Positions 1 through 9,174 are shown, counted from the first letter of the stretch. The stretch is 64,000 nt of DNA from Neolewinella aurantiaca (GCF_008014675.1 NZ_VOXD01000004.1:124001-188000); one strand, 5' to 3'. Translations and numbers: made by a program. The notes: generated by a model not told the origin, from the letters alone.

Positions 1-1
1 G

Positions 2-967
2 GAAAACTTCCCGGTAAAGCAACTTCTGAAAGCCCGCCAGGCCTTCCCTTTTCTTTACCTGACCGACGACGGCGGTGTACGGTACCGGCAACAAGCGTAT
101 CACAAGGCATGCAAATTAATCGAAAAACACGGTATCACTACCGTGTTTTCGTCGTTTAGGCCCTGGTCGGATCACTTGGTTGCCCGCCAACTGAAGCGCA
201 AATATCCTCATCTTGTCTGGATTGCCGATTTTCGCGATTTGCCCGTTGATCCCGTCCGTAAGGATGTCTGGTGGCCGGGCCTGCAAAAATGGTGGGGAAG
301 GAAAGTTGTTGCGCGGGCCGATGAAATGTGGGCCGTATCTGAAGGGCAAGAAGAGCAGTTCATGGGGTGGCACCCCAACATAAAAGTGCAACGCAATGCG
401 TTGCTGAAAATGCCGCCGATATGTTCCACTCCGCTGACCGATCGTTTTACGATCGTGTACACCGGAAGCCTTTACCCCGGCTTGCAGTCGGTGGCGCCTC
501 TGGTCGGGGCACTGCGAAAAATGTTGGCAGCAGGGACGATGAGCCCCGAAAAACTATGTCTGGTATACCGGGGTAAAGACGCTCCGGTTTTTGCAGAATG
601 GACCAAAGAGTTGCCCGCTGCCTGCCTTGACATTCAACCTTCCATTGCACCCGCGGCCGCGCAAAAAATGCAACAAAACGCCCAGTTATTGCTCCTGCTC
701 AACTGGTCTGCTCCTGGGTATTTCGGCGTGCTGACGGCGAAGCTGTGGGACTACCTCGCGACCGCAAGACCGGTGCTCGCACTGGTAAACGGGCCGGGTG
801 ATAAGGAACTTAAAGGCATAATAGAGGGCGCAAACGCAGGTGCCGTGTTTGCGGATGAGGAGCAAGGGAGGTTGGAGAAATGGCTCTCCGAGCAGTACGC
901 AGCCTGGCTGAAAAACGGCGAACTGCCCTGGTTTCCTGACCGGCAAAAACTAACCAGCTACTTATGA
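2..967 (+). CDS. Glycosyltransferase family 4-like protein, 5' end outside window
   Basis: The reading frame is open from base 2, so the N-terminus lies upstream of the window; 321 residues are visible. The segment IADFRDLPVDP followed by a Trp-rich stretch and VSEGQ is typical of the N-terminal GT-B fold domain of GT4 glycosyltransferases, and the later part (VYTGSLYPG, then a C-terminal half with LWDYLATARPVLAL) fits the nucleotide-sugar-binding Rossmann half. It probably transfers a sugar during assembly of a surface polysaccharide on the cytoplasmic face of the membrane. Its stop codon overlaps the next start (ATGA at 964-967), so the two genes are translationally coupled. Two Ala/Gly-rich words here (645-663 and 826-844) resemble the interspersed element described elsewhere. 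Donor and acceptor cannot be told from sequence. Confidence 0.75.
   Translation, partial: ENFPVKQLLKARQAFPFLYLTDDGGVRYRQQAYHKACKLIEKHGITTVFSSFRPWSDHLVARQLKRKYPHLVWIADFRDLPVDPVRKDVWWPGLQKWWGRKVVARADEMWAVSEGQEEQFMGWHPNIKVQRNALLKMPPICSTPLTDRFTIVYTGSLYPGLQSVAPLVGALRKMLAAGTMSPEKLCLVYRGKDAPVFAEWTKELPAACLDIQPSIAPAAAQKMQQNAQLLLLLNWSAPGYFGVLTAKLWDYLATARPVLALVNGPGDKELKGIIEGANAGAVFADEEQGRLEKWLSEQYAAWLKNGELPWFPDRQKLTSYL
645..663 (+). repeat. Interspersed GC element, copy R1 (coding)
   Basis: Matches TTGCACCCGCGGCCGCGC with the last base changed. It is read in frame as Ile-Ala-Pro-Ala-Ala-Ala-Gln within the glycosyltransferase. Confidence 0.6.
826..844 (-). repeat. Interspersed GC element, weak copy R2 (coding)
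   Basis: On the minus strand this reads as the element with centre GTTTGC. It encodes Gly-Ala-Asn-Ala-Gly-Ala on the plus strand. It may be ordinary protein conservation rather than a true copy. Confidence 0.3.
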
Positions 968-2067
968 TCGTTGCTGTAGTCGCCAATACCGCCTGGAACC
1001 TGTTGAACTTCCGGAAGAGCCTGATCGGCGCCCTCCTGGCGGAGAACCACCGGGTCGTGCTACTCGCCCCTGACGGTCCCGAGTGCGAACAATTGTCGGC
1101 GTCGGGAGCAGAATTTATCCGGCTCCGGCACTTGCGGAGAAAAGGAGTAAATCCCCTGCGGGACCTGGCGCTACTGTACGAGTTGCGTACCGTTTACGCC
1201 CGGGAAAAAATTGATGTAGCACTTCATTTTACCATAAAACCGGTCATCTACGGATCGTTCGCTGCGCGGATGACAGGAGTGCGCAACATCAGCACCCTCA
1301 CCGGCCTGGGCTATACGTTTTTATCGGGCGGATGGGCAAACGGATTGGTTCGGAGTATGTACCGTATTGCCCTGCGCCATGCCGCAGCGGTTCTGTTCCA
1401 TAACCACGACGACCGGCAGTTGTTTCTTGACGGCGGCCTCGTCACGGAGGCACAATCACAAGTCGTAGCGGGCTCCGGCCTGCAACTGGACGATTACCCG
1501 CTAAGCCCTTACGAAGAAGCTATACCCAACCGTTTTTTGTTCGTTGCGCGCCTGCTGACCGACAAGGGAATCCGAGAGTACGTAGCCGCCGCAGAAGCGG
1601 CCAGGGAGGTGAACCCAGAGCTGTCTTTCCATATTCTGGGGCCGCTCGATCCCGAGAACCCGGCGGGCATTAAGGCGGAAGAACTGGAGCGATGGGTTGC
1701 CGAAGGCATCATTGCCTACGACGGGGTATCGGCCGATGTATGGCCGCACCTTGCCCGGGCGTCTGTTGTCGTATTGCCTTCTTACCGGGAAGGTTGTCCG
1801 CGGGTACTGCTGGAGGGAGGCGCCGTCGGCAGGCCACTCCTGACCACTGATGTGCCCGGTTGCCGGGCCGTCGTTACGGCCGGAGAGAACGGTTGTCTGG
1901 TGCCAGCCTGCAATGCGGATGCGCTGGCCCGTGCGATGCTCGAGATGAGCGCCCTCCCAAAGGAAGAACTGAAGGCGATGGGCCTGAGGGGGCGAAAAAT
2001 AGTAGAAGAGCAATTTGATGATCAGGTGGTGAACCGGGTTTACCTGAGCAAAGTCAACATTACCTGA
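964..2067 (+). CDS. GT4 family glycosyltransferase (CapM/PglA-like)
   Basis: This 367-residue protein has the full length of a GT-B fold enzyme. The N-terminal half begins with a Rossmann strand (MIVAVVANTAWNL) and carries the segment NISTLTGLGYTFLSGG seen in PglA/CapM-type transferases that add N-acetylated hexoses to undecaprenyl-linked sugars. The C-terminal half has the EX7E motif of retaining GT4 enzymes (EGCPRVLLE, about residues 276-284) followed by GRPLLTTDVPGC. The start ATG overlaps the stop of the preceding glycosyltransferase, so both are in one transcript. The likely role is adding one residue to an exopolysaccharide or O-antigen repeat unit at the inner membrane; the sugar specificity is unknown. 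Confidence 0.82.
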   Translation: MIVAVVANTAWNLLNFRKSLIGALLAENHRVVLLAPDGPECEQLSASGAEFIRLRHLRRKGVNPLRDLALLYELRTVYAREKIDVALHFTIKPVIYGSFAARMTGVRNISTLTGLGYTFLSGGWANGLVRSMYRIALRHAAAVLFHNHDDRQLFLDGGLVTEAQSQVVAGSGLQLDDYPLSPYEEAIPNRFLFVARLLTDKGIREYVAAAEAAREVNPELSFHILGPLDPENPAGIKAEELERWVAEGIIAYDGVSADVWPHLARASVVVLPSYREGCPRVLLEGGAVGRPLLTTDVPGCRAVVTAGENGCLVPACNADALARAMLEMSALPKEELKAMGLRGRKIVEEQFDDQVVNRVYLSKVNIT

Positions 2068-2253
2068 AAACGGACCTTCGGGTTGGTGCCCGTGCCGAGC
2101 CGGGTGGGGGAGAGAGCCGTGAATCGCGTGATGGAAACGCAAAGCTATGCGCTGACGGGAGATTAGTGGGAAGGTCTTACCTTTGGGGCAAGCGACCTGC
2201 TGCCTGATTGTAGTGGTAGATCTCAACCTGGTTTTTGGTAAATCGTATTCTCT

Positions 2254-3702
2254 TTGCTTTTCAATTCTCTGGACTTTGCGATTTTTCTGCCGGTAGTATT
2301 TATACTTTACTGGTTTGTATTCAACGGGAATCTGCGACGCCAGAACATGCTGGTTGTTGCTGCAAGTTATTACTTCTACGGTTCGTGGGATTACCGCTTT
2401 CTCGGGCTCATTGTTTTTAGCACTGTAGTTGATTTCGTCATCGGTAACCGACTCAGGACGATAGAGAGGGCCCGGGGGCGCCAGCTGTTGCTTGGCCTGA
2501 GTTTGGCCGTCAACCTCGGCTTGCTTGGATACTTCAAGTACTGGAACTTTTTCCTGGACAGCTTCGTGGAAGCATTTCGGTTTTTCGGAAGTGAAATAAG
2601 CGCGGACCGGCTGGAAATAATTTTACCGGTTGGGATCAGCTTTTATACTTTTCAGACACTTAGTTACACGATTGATGTGTACCGCAAAAGGCTTGAGCCA
2701 GCAGGTAGCCTCATCGATTTTGCTGCTTTTGTTAGTTTTTTTCCGCAGTTGGTCGCTGGTCCGATTGAGCGGGCTTCAAACCTTTTGCCCCAGTTTTACC
2801 GCAAGAGAAATTTTGAATACGCCAAGGCGGTTGACGGTATGCGTCAAATTCTTTGGGGATTGTTCAAAAAGGTTGTCATTGCTGACGGCTGCGCTGAGTA
2901 CGTAAATTTGATTTTTGATGGCTCTTCGGATTATCCCGGCAGTGTTCTCCTGATTGGAGCGGTTCTTTTCGCCTTCCAGATTTACGGTGATTTTTCCGGG
3001 TATTCTGACATCGCTATCGGAACCTCCCGGCTGTTTGGGTTTAACCTGATGCGCAACTTTGCTTACCCATACTTCTCGCGGGATATCGCTGAGTTCTGGC
3101 GGAGATGGCATATTTCTCTTTCTACCTGGTTCCGTGACTACCTGTACATCCCCCTGGGGGGAAGCAGAGGTGGTACCTGGATGAAAGTGCGAAATACCTT
3201 CATCATTTTTCTGGTAAGTGGGTTTTGGCACGGCGCCAACTGGACTTTCATTGTATGGGGCGGACTCAACGCTTTATTGTTCCTTCCCCTGTTGCTGAGG
3301 AAACGAAACCGATCGAATCTTGAGATCGTGGCTGCAGACCGGCTTTTGCCGACATTACCGGACTTTCTGCGAATGGTTGCTACTTTCAGCCTGGTAACCC
3401 TGGCCTGGGTGTTCTTCCGGGCAGAATCCATCGAGCATGCGGTGAATTACCTGAGCGGTATTTTTTCTCCTTCTCTCTTTGAATTGCCAGGCAGGAGTAT
3501 GCTAAAAGGAGTAGCTAAGCTTGTGGTGCTCATCTCTTTCTTTCAGGCCCTGGAATGGATCGGGCGGCGAGAAGAGTTTGCAATAGCGCGTTTCGGACTT
3601 AGCTGGTGGCGGCCGTTGCGGTGGGCTTTTTACTTTACCCTTATACTAAGTGTTTTGTACTGCAGCAGCGACCAGCAAAGCTTTATATACTTTCAGTTTT
3701 AG
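2254..3702 (+). CDS. MBOAT O-acyltransferase, AlgI-like
   Basis: A 482-residue polytopic membrane protein of the MBOAT family, resembling AlgI of alginate acetylation. The N-terminus MLFNSLDFAIFLPVVF matches the family start, which makes TTG at 2254 the initiation codon; there is no ATG nearby. The conserved block HISLSTWFRDYLYIPLGGS and the catalytic-type histidine in FWHGANW (His326) are present. Such proteins carry acyl groups across the inner membrane to a periplasmic transferase that modifies an exopolysaccharide. The SGNH-like protein at 8188-9069 is the obvious candidate partner. The gene follows the two GT4 genes after about 190 bp and is convergent with the flippase gene. Confidence 0.88.
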   Translation: MLFNSLDFAIFLPVVFILYWFVFNGNLRRQNMLVVAASYYFYGSWDYRFLGLIVFSTVVDFVIGNRLRTIERARGRQLLLGLSLAVNLGLLGYFKYWNFFLDSFVEAFRFFGSEISADRLEIILPVGISFYTFQTLSYTIDVYRKRLEPAGSLIDFAAFVSFFPQLVAGPIERASNLLPQFYRKRNFEYAKAVDGMRQILWGLFKKVVIADGCAEYVNLIFDGSSDYPGSVLLIGAVLFAFQIYGDFSGYSDIAIGTSRLFGFNLMRNFAYPYFSRDIAEFWRRWHISLSTWFRDYLYIPLGGSRGGTWMKVRNTFIIFLVSGFWHGANWTFIVWGGLNALLFLPLLLRKRNRSNLEIVAADRLLPTLPDFLRMVATFSLVTLAWVFFRAESIEHAVNYLSGIFSPSLFELPGRSMLKGVAKLVVLISFFQALEWIGRREEFAIARFGLSWWRPLRWAFYFTLILSVLYCSSDQQSFIYFQF

Positions 3703-3798
3703 CGGGCAGAGTCTCTTTTGTTGCGCGAGGACTTGCCCGTTCAATTTACTGGCCACGTGCCAGGCATGGCTTCCCCTTCCTTCCTGTATTTTGCCAAT

Positions 3799-5313
3799 CT
3801 ACTTCCCTCTCCTGCGGAGGACATTTACCGCCTGAAGAGCATGCTTGTTCAAGGCGCTGTAAATTTCAGGACATACATTCCACCATTTCAGGCCAAGGAG
3901 AAGAACCACAACTGCCAAAAGGGTACGTATTCCGACATTCACTAAGCTGAAGCCAGTCTCGACAGGGACCCAACTGATAGAAAAAGCAATTAAGCCAAGA
4001 GCTATGATTTTAAGGGTTTCAATTGAAAATGGCTGCATTTTCATTTTAAATAAAATGAAAAGGTACTTAGTCAGATTGTACAGGAAGATAGAAATCAGGG
4101 TAGAGCTTGCTACTCCGATCAGGCCCCATTCCAAATGGACAATAAATATGTAGTTGAAGGAAAGGTTCAACGCCGCAAGGATGAAAATTGCCACCATGTT
4201 GAACCGAAAGTAATCGGAGAATGTGATCAGGTGACTGTTAATCCCGGTGTAGAGATCAATGAGGCGGACAAATCCTAGAATGTAGAAAACACTCAGGTTT
4301 GCAAGGATCTCCGTGGGGTTCGGGGTCCAGCCAACGATATCACGAAGGTTTATGGCAATGATCACGAAGAGGGATGTTCCTACAAAACCGAGAACAGCCG
4401 AAGACCGGTCGTATATATTGCTGATCTTTTCAAGGTCCTGTTGTTTCCAGGCTTCGGCAATTATTGGTGAGGAAATGGCTCTTATTGACCTTGCCGGAAC
4501 CTCAATCACTATCGCCATAAACGCAATGACCTTGTAGACGCCGGTGCTTTCGATGTTGATGAGAGTCGTAATCATCAGGCTGTCCATCTGGGTAGCGAGG
4601 ATGGCTCCCATCGCACCGAAGGTGGTGTAGGAGGCATAAGTCGCCATCTCTTTACGCAGCCCTGGCTGGAGTATTTTATAGTTCACCTTCAAGTCGAAGG
4701 CTGTAACGCGCCAGGCATATGCAATCAAGCCCAGTAATGCTAAAGTGTACAGTCCCAGTAGCCCCCAGACGAACTCATTCTGATTGATGTACTGAAAATA
4801 CAGCAACAGAATAAGCATGGGCAGTCCCAGCTTGGGCAAAATTCCGGTAAAAACGGACTGAATGGCTATCCGGTTGTAGTTCCTCGTGTAGTTGTCGAAG
4901 AGCAGGATCAAGGCGTGTACAACGACGAAAAGAGCAAGAGGGTACTGATAAGTAGCAAAAAGGCTGAGGTCGAATCCTAACCAATCGAGGATGCTGGCCC
5001 CATAGCCCCCCAGAGAAAAAGCGATTGCAGCGCTTACTGCAAGGGTAGCAAAGGTGATCAGAAGCAGGACGCCCAGGTAGCCGTTGTCGTTGTCTTTTGT
5101 TTTCCGGAAATGGGGAAAGAACCGTAGGGCAAGATGAGTCGCTCCAAACGTAGCAAGTGGTGCCATGAAAGTGACAAAGTCGAGGCAGGTTTGTGCCAGA
5201 CCATAAGCTGCGTAATCGTAAGGGTAGATGAAGAGTGTACTGAGAGCACCTAAAATGACTCCTACGTATTGGATGAAACTGCTCTTGATGCCTTGGCGCT
5301 CAATAACTCCCAT
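3799..5313 (-). CDS. Polysaccharide flippase (Wzx/MATE-like)
   Basis: This 504-residue protein consists of about 12-14 hydrophobic segments spread over its length, beginning MGVIERQGIKSSFIQYVGVILGALST, which is typical of oligosaccharide flippases of the Wzx/RfbX (polysaccharide biosynthesis protein) family in the MOP exporter superfamily. It would move lipid-linked repeat units across the inner membrane. It is transcribed against its neighbours, convergent with the MBOAT gene and divergent from the TylF-type methyltransferase gene. A TACCTTTG element on the minus strand at 5334-5341, 20 bp before the start, is a plausible promoter. Homology is inferred from overall pattern; no short catalytic motif exists in the family. 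Confidence 0.85.
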   Translation of the reverse strand: MGVIERQGIKSSFIQYVGVILGALSTLFIYPYDYAAYGLAQTCLDFVTFMAPLATFGATHLALRFFPHFRKTKDNDNGYLGVLLLITFATLAVSAAIAFSLGGYGASILDWLGFDLSLFATYQYPLALFVVVHALILLFDNYTRNYNRIAIQSVFTGILPKLGLPMLILLLYFQYINQNEFVWGLLGLYTLALLGLIAYAWRVTAFDLKVNYKILQPGLRKEMATYASYTTFGAMGAILATQMDSLMITTLINIESTGVYKVIAFMAIVIEVPARSIRAISSPIIAEAWKQQDLEKISNIYDRSSAVLGFVGTSLFVIIAINLRDIVGWTPNPTEILANLSVFYILGFVRLIDLYTGINSHLITFSDYFRFNMVAIFILAALNLSFNYIFIVHLEWGLIGVASSTLISIFLYNLTKYLFILFKMKMQPFSIETLKIIALGLIAFSISWVPVETGFSLVNVGIRTLLAVVVLLLGLKWWNVCPEIYSALNKHALQAVNVLRRRGK

Positions 5314-5333
5314 GCATGTGCGGATTTATCCCG

Positions 5334-5341
5334 CAAAGGTA
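5334..5341 (-). promoter_or_regulatory. -7 promoter element for the flippase gene
   Basis: TACCTTTG on the minus strand matches the Bacteroidota -7 consensus TAnnTTTG and lies 20 bp upstream of the ATG. I see no clear TTG at the -33 position. Confidence 0.5.
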
Positions 5342-5712
5342 GTGTAAACAATCCTACTGCCCGGGAACCAGTTTCACAGAAGAGGCTGGGAAGGAACTGC
5401 AAATAACGAGGCTGAATTTGTCCTGCTTCGGAAACGAACCAGAGCTACAGAGCAGAGTAGACCAACCTGTGGTGAGAGAATAAACGCCGAAGGTTTAGGC
5501 GGGTTTTGCTGAGGATGAAACACCCTTTTCGGCGTCAGCCGTCTGCTTTCATAGTAAGGCAAAAAGCGTACCTTGTGCCCGCTTCCACCCGGTGGAAGCT
5601 TACCCTGTGGGAACTATTCTCACCTGAACTAAATGACTACGCCAGCTCTTCTCTTCGCCTTTCTTAAGTCTACTGCGCTGAAGACATATTCGTTGGTCCG
5701 GAATAAATAATA
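5342..5712. other. Noncoding region between divergent genes, with a hairpin
   Basis: No convincing gene in these 371 bases. They separate the divergent flippase and methyltransferase genes. A perfect inverted repeat with 8-bp arms (GCTTCCAC, three-base loop, GTGGAAGC) lies at 5581-5599. It has no T-tract and so does not look like a terminator. Confidence 0.5.
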
Positions 5713-6471
5713 ATGAAAACACTCATCCGTAAATTCTTAAACTCGTTCGGATACGAAGTTGTGAAATTGGCAGAAATGAACGTCCCCCCGGATATTTTGG
5801 GAGACAAAGAGTTCATGGATCTTTATAAAGACTGTCGGCCCTTTACGATGACGTCTCCCGAAAGGATGTACTCTCTCTACAATTCGGTTAACTATGTCCT
5901 GGACAAAAAGATTCCCGGAGATTTTGTCGAGTGCGGTGTTTGGCGGGGCGGAAGCTCCATGATGATTGCTAAATGCCTCGCTAAGCGAGGAGTGCAAGAC
6001 CGGAAGATTTACCTCTATGATACCTACGAAGGAATGTCTAAACCTGACGACAACGACTTCACCGTGGATACGAAGGAAGACGCAATGATCAAGTTCGAGT
6101 CTACCTCGAAATCGGAGGACTCGTCTGACTGGTGTTACGCCAGTATTGATGAGGTAAAGCAGAATATGTTCAATACGGGCTATAATCAGAAAAACCTTCA
6201 CTTTATTAAAGGAAAGGTCGAAGACACAATTCCTGGTACAATTCCCGGTCAGATCGCTTTGCTCCGACTGGATACCGACTGGTACCAATCGACCAAGCAC
6301 GAACTTGAATATCTGTACCCTTTGCTAGAAAAGAACGGAGTACTGATCATCGATGATTTCGGTCATTGGGAGGGGTGTAAAAAAGCGGTTGTTGAATACT
6401 TTGACAATGACGAAAATGAGGTGTTGCTGGGCCGGATAGATCGCGCAGGACGAATCGTTCTGAAAGCATAA
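5713..6471 (+). CDS. TylF/MycF-type O-methyltransferase
   Basis: A 252-residue class I SAM-dependent methyltransferase of the TylF (macrocin O-methyltransferase) family. The SAM-binding motif I is VECGVWRGGSS, followed by the lid-region segment with DTYEGM. The metal-binding/catalytic aspartates typical of TylF are seen in LLRLDTDWYQST and IIDDFGHWEG. Family members methylate sugar hydroxyls on macrolides or on polysaccharide precursors. Here, inside a glycan cluster and followed 15 bp later by the next gene, it most likely methylates a sugar of the exported polysaccharide. The start codon follows an AT-rich stretch with no strong Shine-Dalgarno sequence, which is normal in this phylum. Confidence 0.86.
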   Translation: MKTLIRKFLNSFGYEVVKLAEMNVPPDILGDKEFMDLYKDCRPFTMTSPERMYSLYNSVNYVLDKKIPGDFVECGVWRGGSSMMIAKCLAKRGVQDRKIYLYDTYEGMSKPDDNDFTVDTKEDAMIKFESTSKSEDSSDWCYASIDEVKQNMFNTGYNQKNLHFIKGKVEDTIPGTIPGQIALLRLDTDWYQSTKHELEYLYPLLEKNGVLIIDDFGHWEGCKKAVVEYFDNDENEVLLGRIDRAGRIVLKA

Positions 6472-6486
6472 ACAGAGATCTGATCA

Positions 6487-7506
6487 ATGGCCGTAACTCA
6501 CTTGGAGTCTGAAACCGGAAGTACCGAAGGACTTAAGAGCAAGATCGCCTTTGTTCGTGAGTGCCTGCAAAAAGACGAGCTTGATCCGCTTCTGAACGTT
6601 AGTTCTGGCAAAATCCCTCTGGGAGAACGAGGGCTTGTTGGTGTCGACATGCCCCGGTCAGAAGTGGTAATGACGACTTATTTTACGGGTAAGCGTGATC
6701 CGCAACGAAATACTTTTGTTGCTGCCGATGCCTATGCCTACATCCAACCACTTTACGATAGCGTTCGTGATCTCGGCCTGGGCTGCATCATTTTCCATGA
6801 TGGTTTACGAGAGTCTTTCATCGAGCAATACACCACCGAAACCATTAAGTTCGTGAAGGCAGAACTCGGAACGCTCTCGTTAAACGACGACAGGTACCTG
6901 CTCTACTACGAATATATTCTAAGGTTCGGTCAGGGGTTCTCCAGAATAATTCTATCGGATGTGTCTGATGTGATTTTCAGGGCCGATCCTTTTCCTCTCA
7001 TCAAGGGTCATCCGGAATTGCTCTTTACCGGGAGAAGCCATATCGGTGTGGTAAAGCATAATTATGTGAATTACCAAAGAATAAGGAGGTTTGAGGAGGA
7101 TGCTAATCTGAAAATCCCCTCTAATTTCTACAACATGCGGATATTCAACGCAGGAACCATTGGAGGGAGCAAAGAAGTAGTAGTTTGTCTGTTGCATCAA
7201 ATGATCTCATTTTTTCTGAGGTACAACACTGACAGAAACCATAATATGACCATTTTCAACTATTGCATCTATCTGTACTGGTTGGAGTCCGTTCATTTGC
7301 CCGAATTGAAGATGATTGGTCCTCGCCATGCTTTGCTCAAGGCAATTGTCTTGCTCGAGGATAAACTGAATCGGGATTTGCTCCCTGATAAGTTTCTTTG
7401 TGACAATGTTACGTACCAGACGCCGGCTCTTTTCGCCGGCTTTCCGTTTACCAGCGCATTCAAAAAGTATGAGGTAAACAGCAACGCCTACCTTATCCAC
7501 AAGTAA
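6487..7506 (+). CDS. Unrecognised protein, possible nucleotide-sugar transferase
   Basis: A 339-residue soluble protein whose family I do not recognise with certainty. After about 55 residues it contains VVMTTYFTGKRDPQR, then a central segment IILSDVSDVIFRADPF. The latter resembles the region around the DXD motif of GT-A fold glycosyltransferases, in which the acidic pair binds metal and the nucleotide sugar. Aromatic-rich segments follow (NFYNMRIFNAGTIGG), also reminiscent of GT-A enzymes. It lies 15 bp after the TylF-type gene and 12 bp before another methyltransferase, so it shares an operon and is probably part of glycan synthesis. The glycosyltransferase assignment is an inference from this pattern and context. 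Confidence 0.55.
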   Translation: MAVTHLESETGSTEGLKSKIAFVRECLQKDELDPLLNVSSGKIPLGERGLVGVDMPRSEVVMTTYFTGKRDPQRNTFVAADAYAYIQPLYDSVRDLGLGCIIFHDGLRESFIEQYTTETIKFVKAELGTLSLNDDRYLLYYEYILRFGQGFSRIILSDVSDVIFRADPFPLIKGHPELLFTGRSHIGVVKHNYVNYQRIRRFEEDANLKIPSNFYNMRIFNAGTIGGSKEVVVCLLHQMISFFLRYNTDRNHNMTIFNYCIYLYWLESVHLPELKMIGPRHALLKAIVLLEDKLNRDLLPDKFLCDNVTYQTPALFAGFPFTSAFKKYEVNSNAYLIHK

Positions 7507-7518
7507 AGAATACAATTC

Positions 7519-8160
7519 ATGGCTTTAGAATTTATAAAAGACATAACGATCCGCAAACACTACCTGCTCAAACTATGGTGGGACAGGAAGAGCGGATTCC
7601 TGGAACAGTCAGGATGGATAAGATCGTTTGAGGAACGTAAGTGCGTTGATGCCGACGGTCAGCCCGTGCCCTGGCTAACGTACTCACTGAATAAAATCCT
7701 GGACAACCGATTGGGTAAAGAGGTAAAAGTATACGAGTTCGGATCAGGCTTTTCAACGTTGTTTTTTGCAAAGCGCGTGAAGCACGTTTATACGATTGAG
7801 TATGATAAGAAATGGTATGACTTGCTCATCGGTCAGCTTCCGGAAAACACGACCATCGACTTTAGCGAATTCGAACAACCCGGCTACGTAGCGAATATCA
7901 TCGACGTTCCTGAACTATTCGACCTCATAGTAATTGATGGGCGAAGAAGAAACGAATGTGCAGCTAACGCTATTAATAAAGTAGCCGAAGGTGGCGTAAT
8001 CATCTTTGATGATACCCACCGTGATAAGTACCGGGAGGGAACCAAACTGATCGAAGACCTTGGGTACAAACGGCTCGATTTTTGGGGATTCGTTAACGGG
8101 AGCATCGACCTTAAGTGTACTTCTGTTTTCTACAAGGCGAATAATATCCTGAATATATGA
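7519..8160 (+). CDS. Class I SAM-dependent methyltransferase
   Basis: This 213-residue protein shows the class I methyltransferase layout: motif I VYEFGSGFSTLFFA (glycine-rich SAM loop, about residues 73-86), an acidic residue ending the next strand (VYTIEYDKKWYDLL), and FDLIVIDGRRRNE plus GGVIIFDDTHRD later. The last two elements are seen in methyltransferases acting on sugars or small hydroxyl compounds. It is the third gene of the plus-strand operon starting at 5713 and ends 28 bp before the stop of the convergent SGNH gene. Its substrate is unknown; the setting suggests glycan modification. Confidence 0.75.
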   Translation: MALEFIKDITIRKHYLLKLWWDRKSGFLEQSGWIRSFEERKCVDADGQPVPWLTYSLNKILDNRLGKEVKVYEFGSGFSTLFFAKRVKHVYTIEYDKKWYDLLIGQLPENTTIDFSEFEQPGYVANIIDVPELFDLIVIDGRRRNECAANAINKVAEGGVIIFDDTHRDKYREGTKLIEDLGYKRLDFWGFVNGSIDLKCTSVFYKANNILNI

Positions 8161-8187
8161 GCTTTTCCGGTGGTTGGGGTAAATCCC

Positions 8188-9069
8188 TCAATCCTTCAGA
8201 TGGTCGGCAATCAGGTCGTAGTATGATCTCGTAAACTCTTCTTTGTGAGCGGGGTGGACATGGTCTCCGGTGTCTCCCTTCTGATTTTCCTTTATGCCCA
8301 AAGGTATGAGTGAGGTCGGGCTGACTCCAGTTTCGGCTATTCGGCTATTCGCCACTTCAATGTAGTCCGCAGAGTTATTAAGTGTTTTCTCATAGATCGG
8401 ACCGTGCAGGTAAATGAGGTTCAATTCGTTTTGATCCGCGTAGGTTACTATCTTGGCGAGAAAGATATTTTTGTCGGATTTAATGTCCGTAACAGAGATT
8501 TCGTTGGAGAATTGACTTAGGACAGGCTCAGGAGCCTGTTTGATGTAATCTTCTACAAGTACATCGCGTATGTCTTTTCGGTTGCGGAGGGGGATAGAAC
8601 GGAAGTAAGAGGGCATTTCAGTTATGATCGTCCTTTTCTGAGAAATACTCAGTTCCCAAAAATCTGAGAAAGAATGCATCGTTCTCAGGTAGCCCGCATA
8701 GGCTACGTCTCTGGTCTGCATATCCAGGGCCTGCACCAGAATTACGTTCTTCAACTCGGGGTGTTTGCGGTGAGCCGCTTTTAAAACATTGTACGATCCA
8801 GCATAACCGTATAGTCCGGTCAGTGCCAGGTTTAGGGTGTGCTGTCCTGATAGTTCGCTGAAAAGTTTAGCGTCGATAGAATTGCCAAGGGAACTGTCTC
8901 CAATCAGGATCGTCCGGACCTTTTCGTCCGCCGCTATTTTTTCCTGTTGATAGCGGTAGAGTTCCTGATAAGTGCTGGTATCCGACCGAATCAATAGTAT
9001 GCTGAGGGCGGTTAGTGCCACCAGTGAGCTAGCCGAAAACAGAAGCAGTTTTGTAATAAATCGTTTCAT
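8188..9069 (-). CDS. SGNH/AlgJ-like periplasmic protein, probable acetyltransferase partner
   Basis: A 293-residue protein with one N-terminal membrane anchor (residues about 5-27), so the rest is periplasmic. ILIGDSSLGNSID (about residues 55-67) matches the GDS nucleophile block of SGNH hydrolases, and GDHVHPAHKEEF near the C-terminus supplies the Asp-x-x-His pair. In alginate and related systems an MBOAT membrane protein hands acyl groups to such an SGNH protein, which acetylates the polymer. The MBOAT gene 5 kb away at 2254-3702 is the likely partner. The gene is convergent with the methyltransferase operon. I assign the fold with fair confidence and the partnership by inference. Confidence 0.62.
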   Translation of the reverse strand: MKRFITKLLLFSASSLVALTALSILLIRSDTSTYQELYRYQQEKIAADEKVRTILIGDSSLGNSIDAKLFSELSGQHTLNLALTGLYGYAGSYNVLKAAHRKHPELKNVILVQALDMQTRDVAYAGYLRTMHSFSDFWELSISQKRTIITEMPSYFRSIPLRNRKDIRDVLVEDYIKQAPEPVLSQFSNEISVTDIKSDKNIFLAKIVTYADQNELNLIYLHGPIYEKTLNNSADYIEVANSRIAETGVSPTSLIPLGIKENQKGDTGDHVHPAHKEEFTRSYYDLIADHLKD

Positions 9070-9174
9070 GAACTTAACCTCATTGAGTTTTGGCCTCCCC
9101 TCGCGTGCTGAAGCCCGTAGTTTTAGGGGGAGCGAAAGCCCGTATATTTGTCTCCCTATGGTTGGTTGAGCAGT

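Noticed and set aside
1501-2226. Minus-strand open frame of 241 codons
   Set aside because: Antisense to the C-terminal half of the GT4 gene, which has the EX7E motif; no recognisable domain.
5581-5599. Terminator at the GCTTCCAC hairpin
   Set aside because: No T-tract follows on either strand and it lies between divergent genes, so it has no transcript to end.
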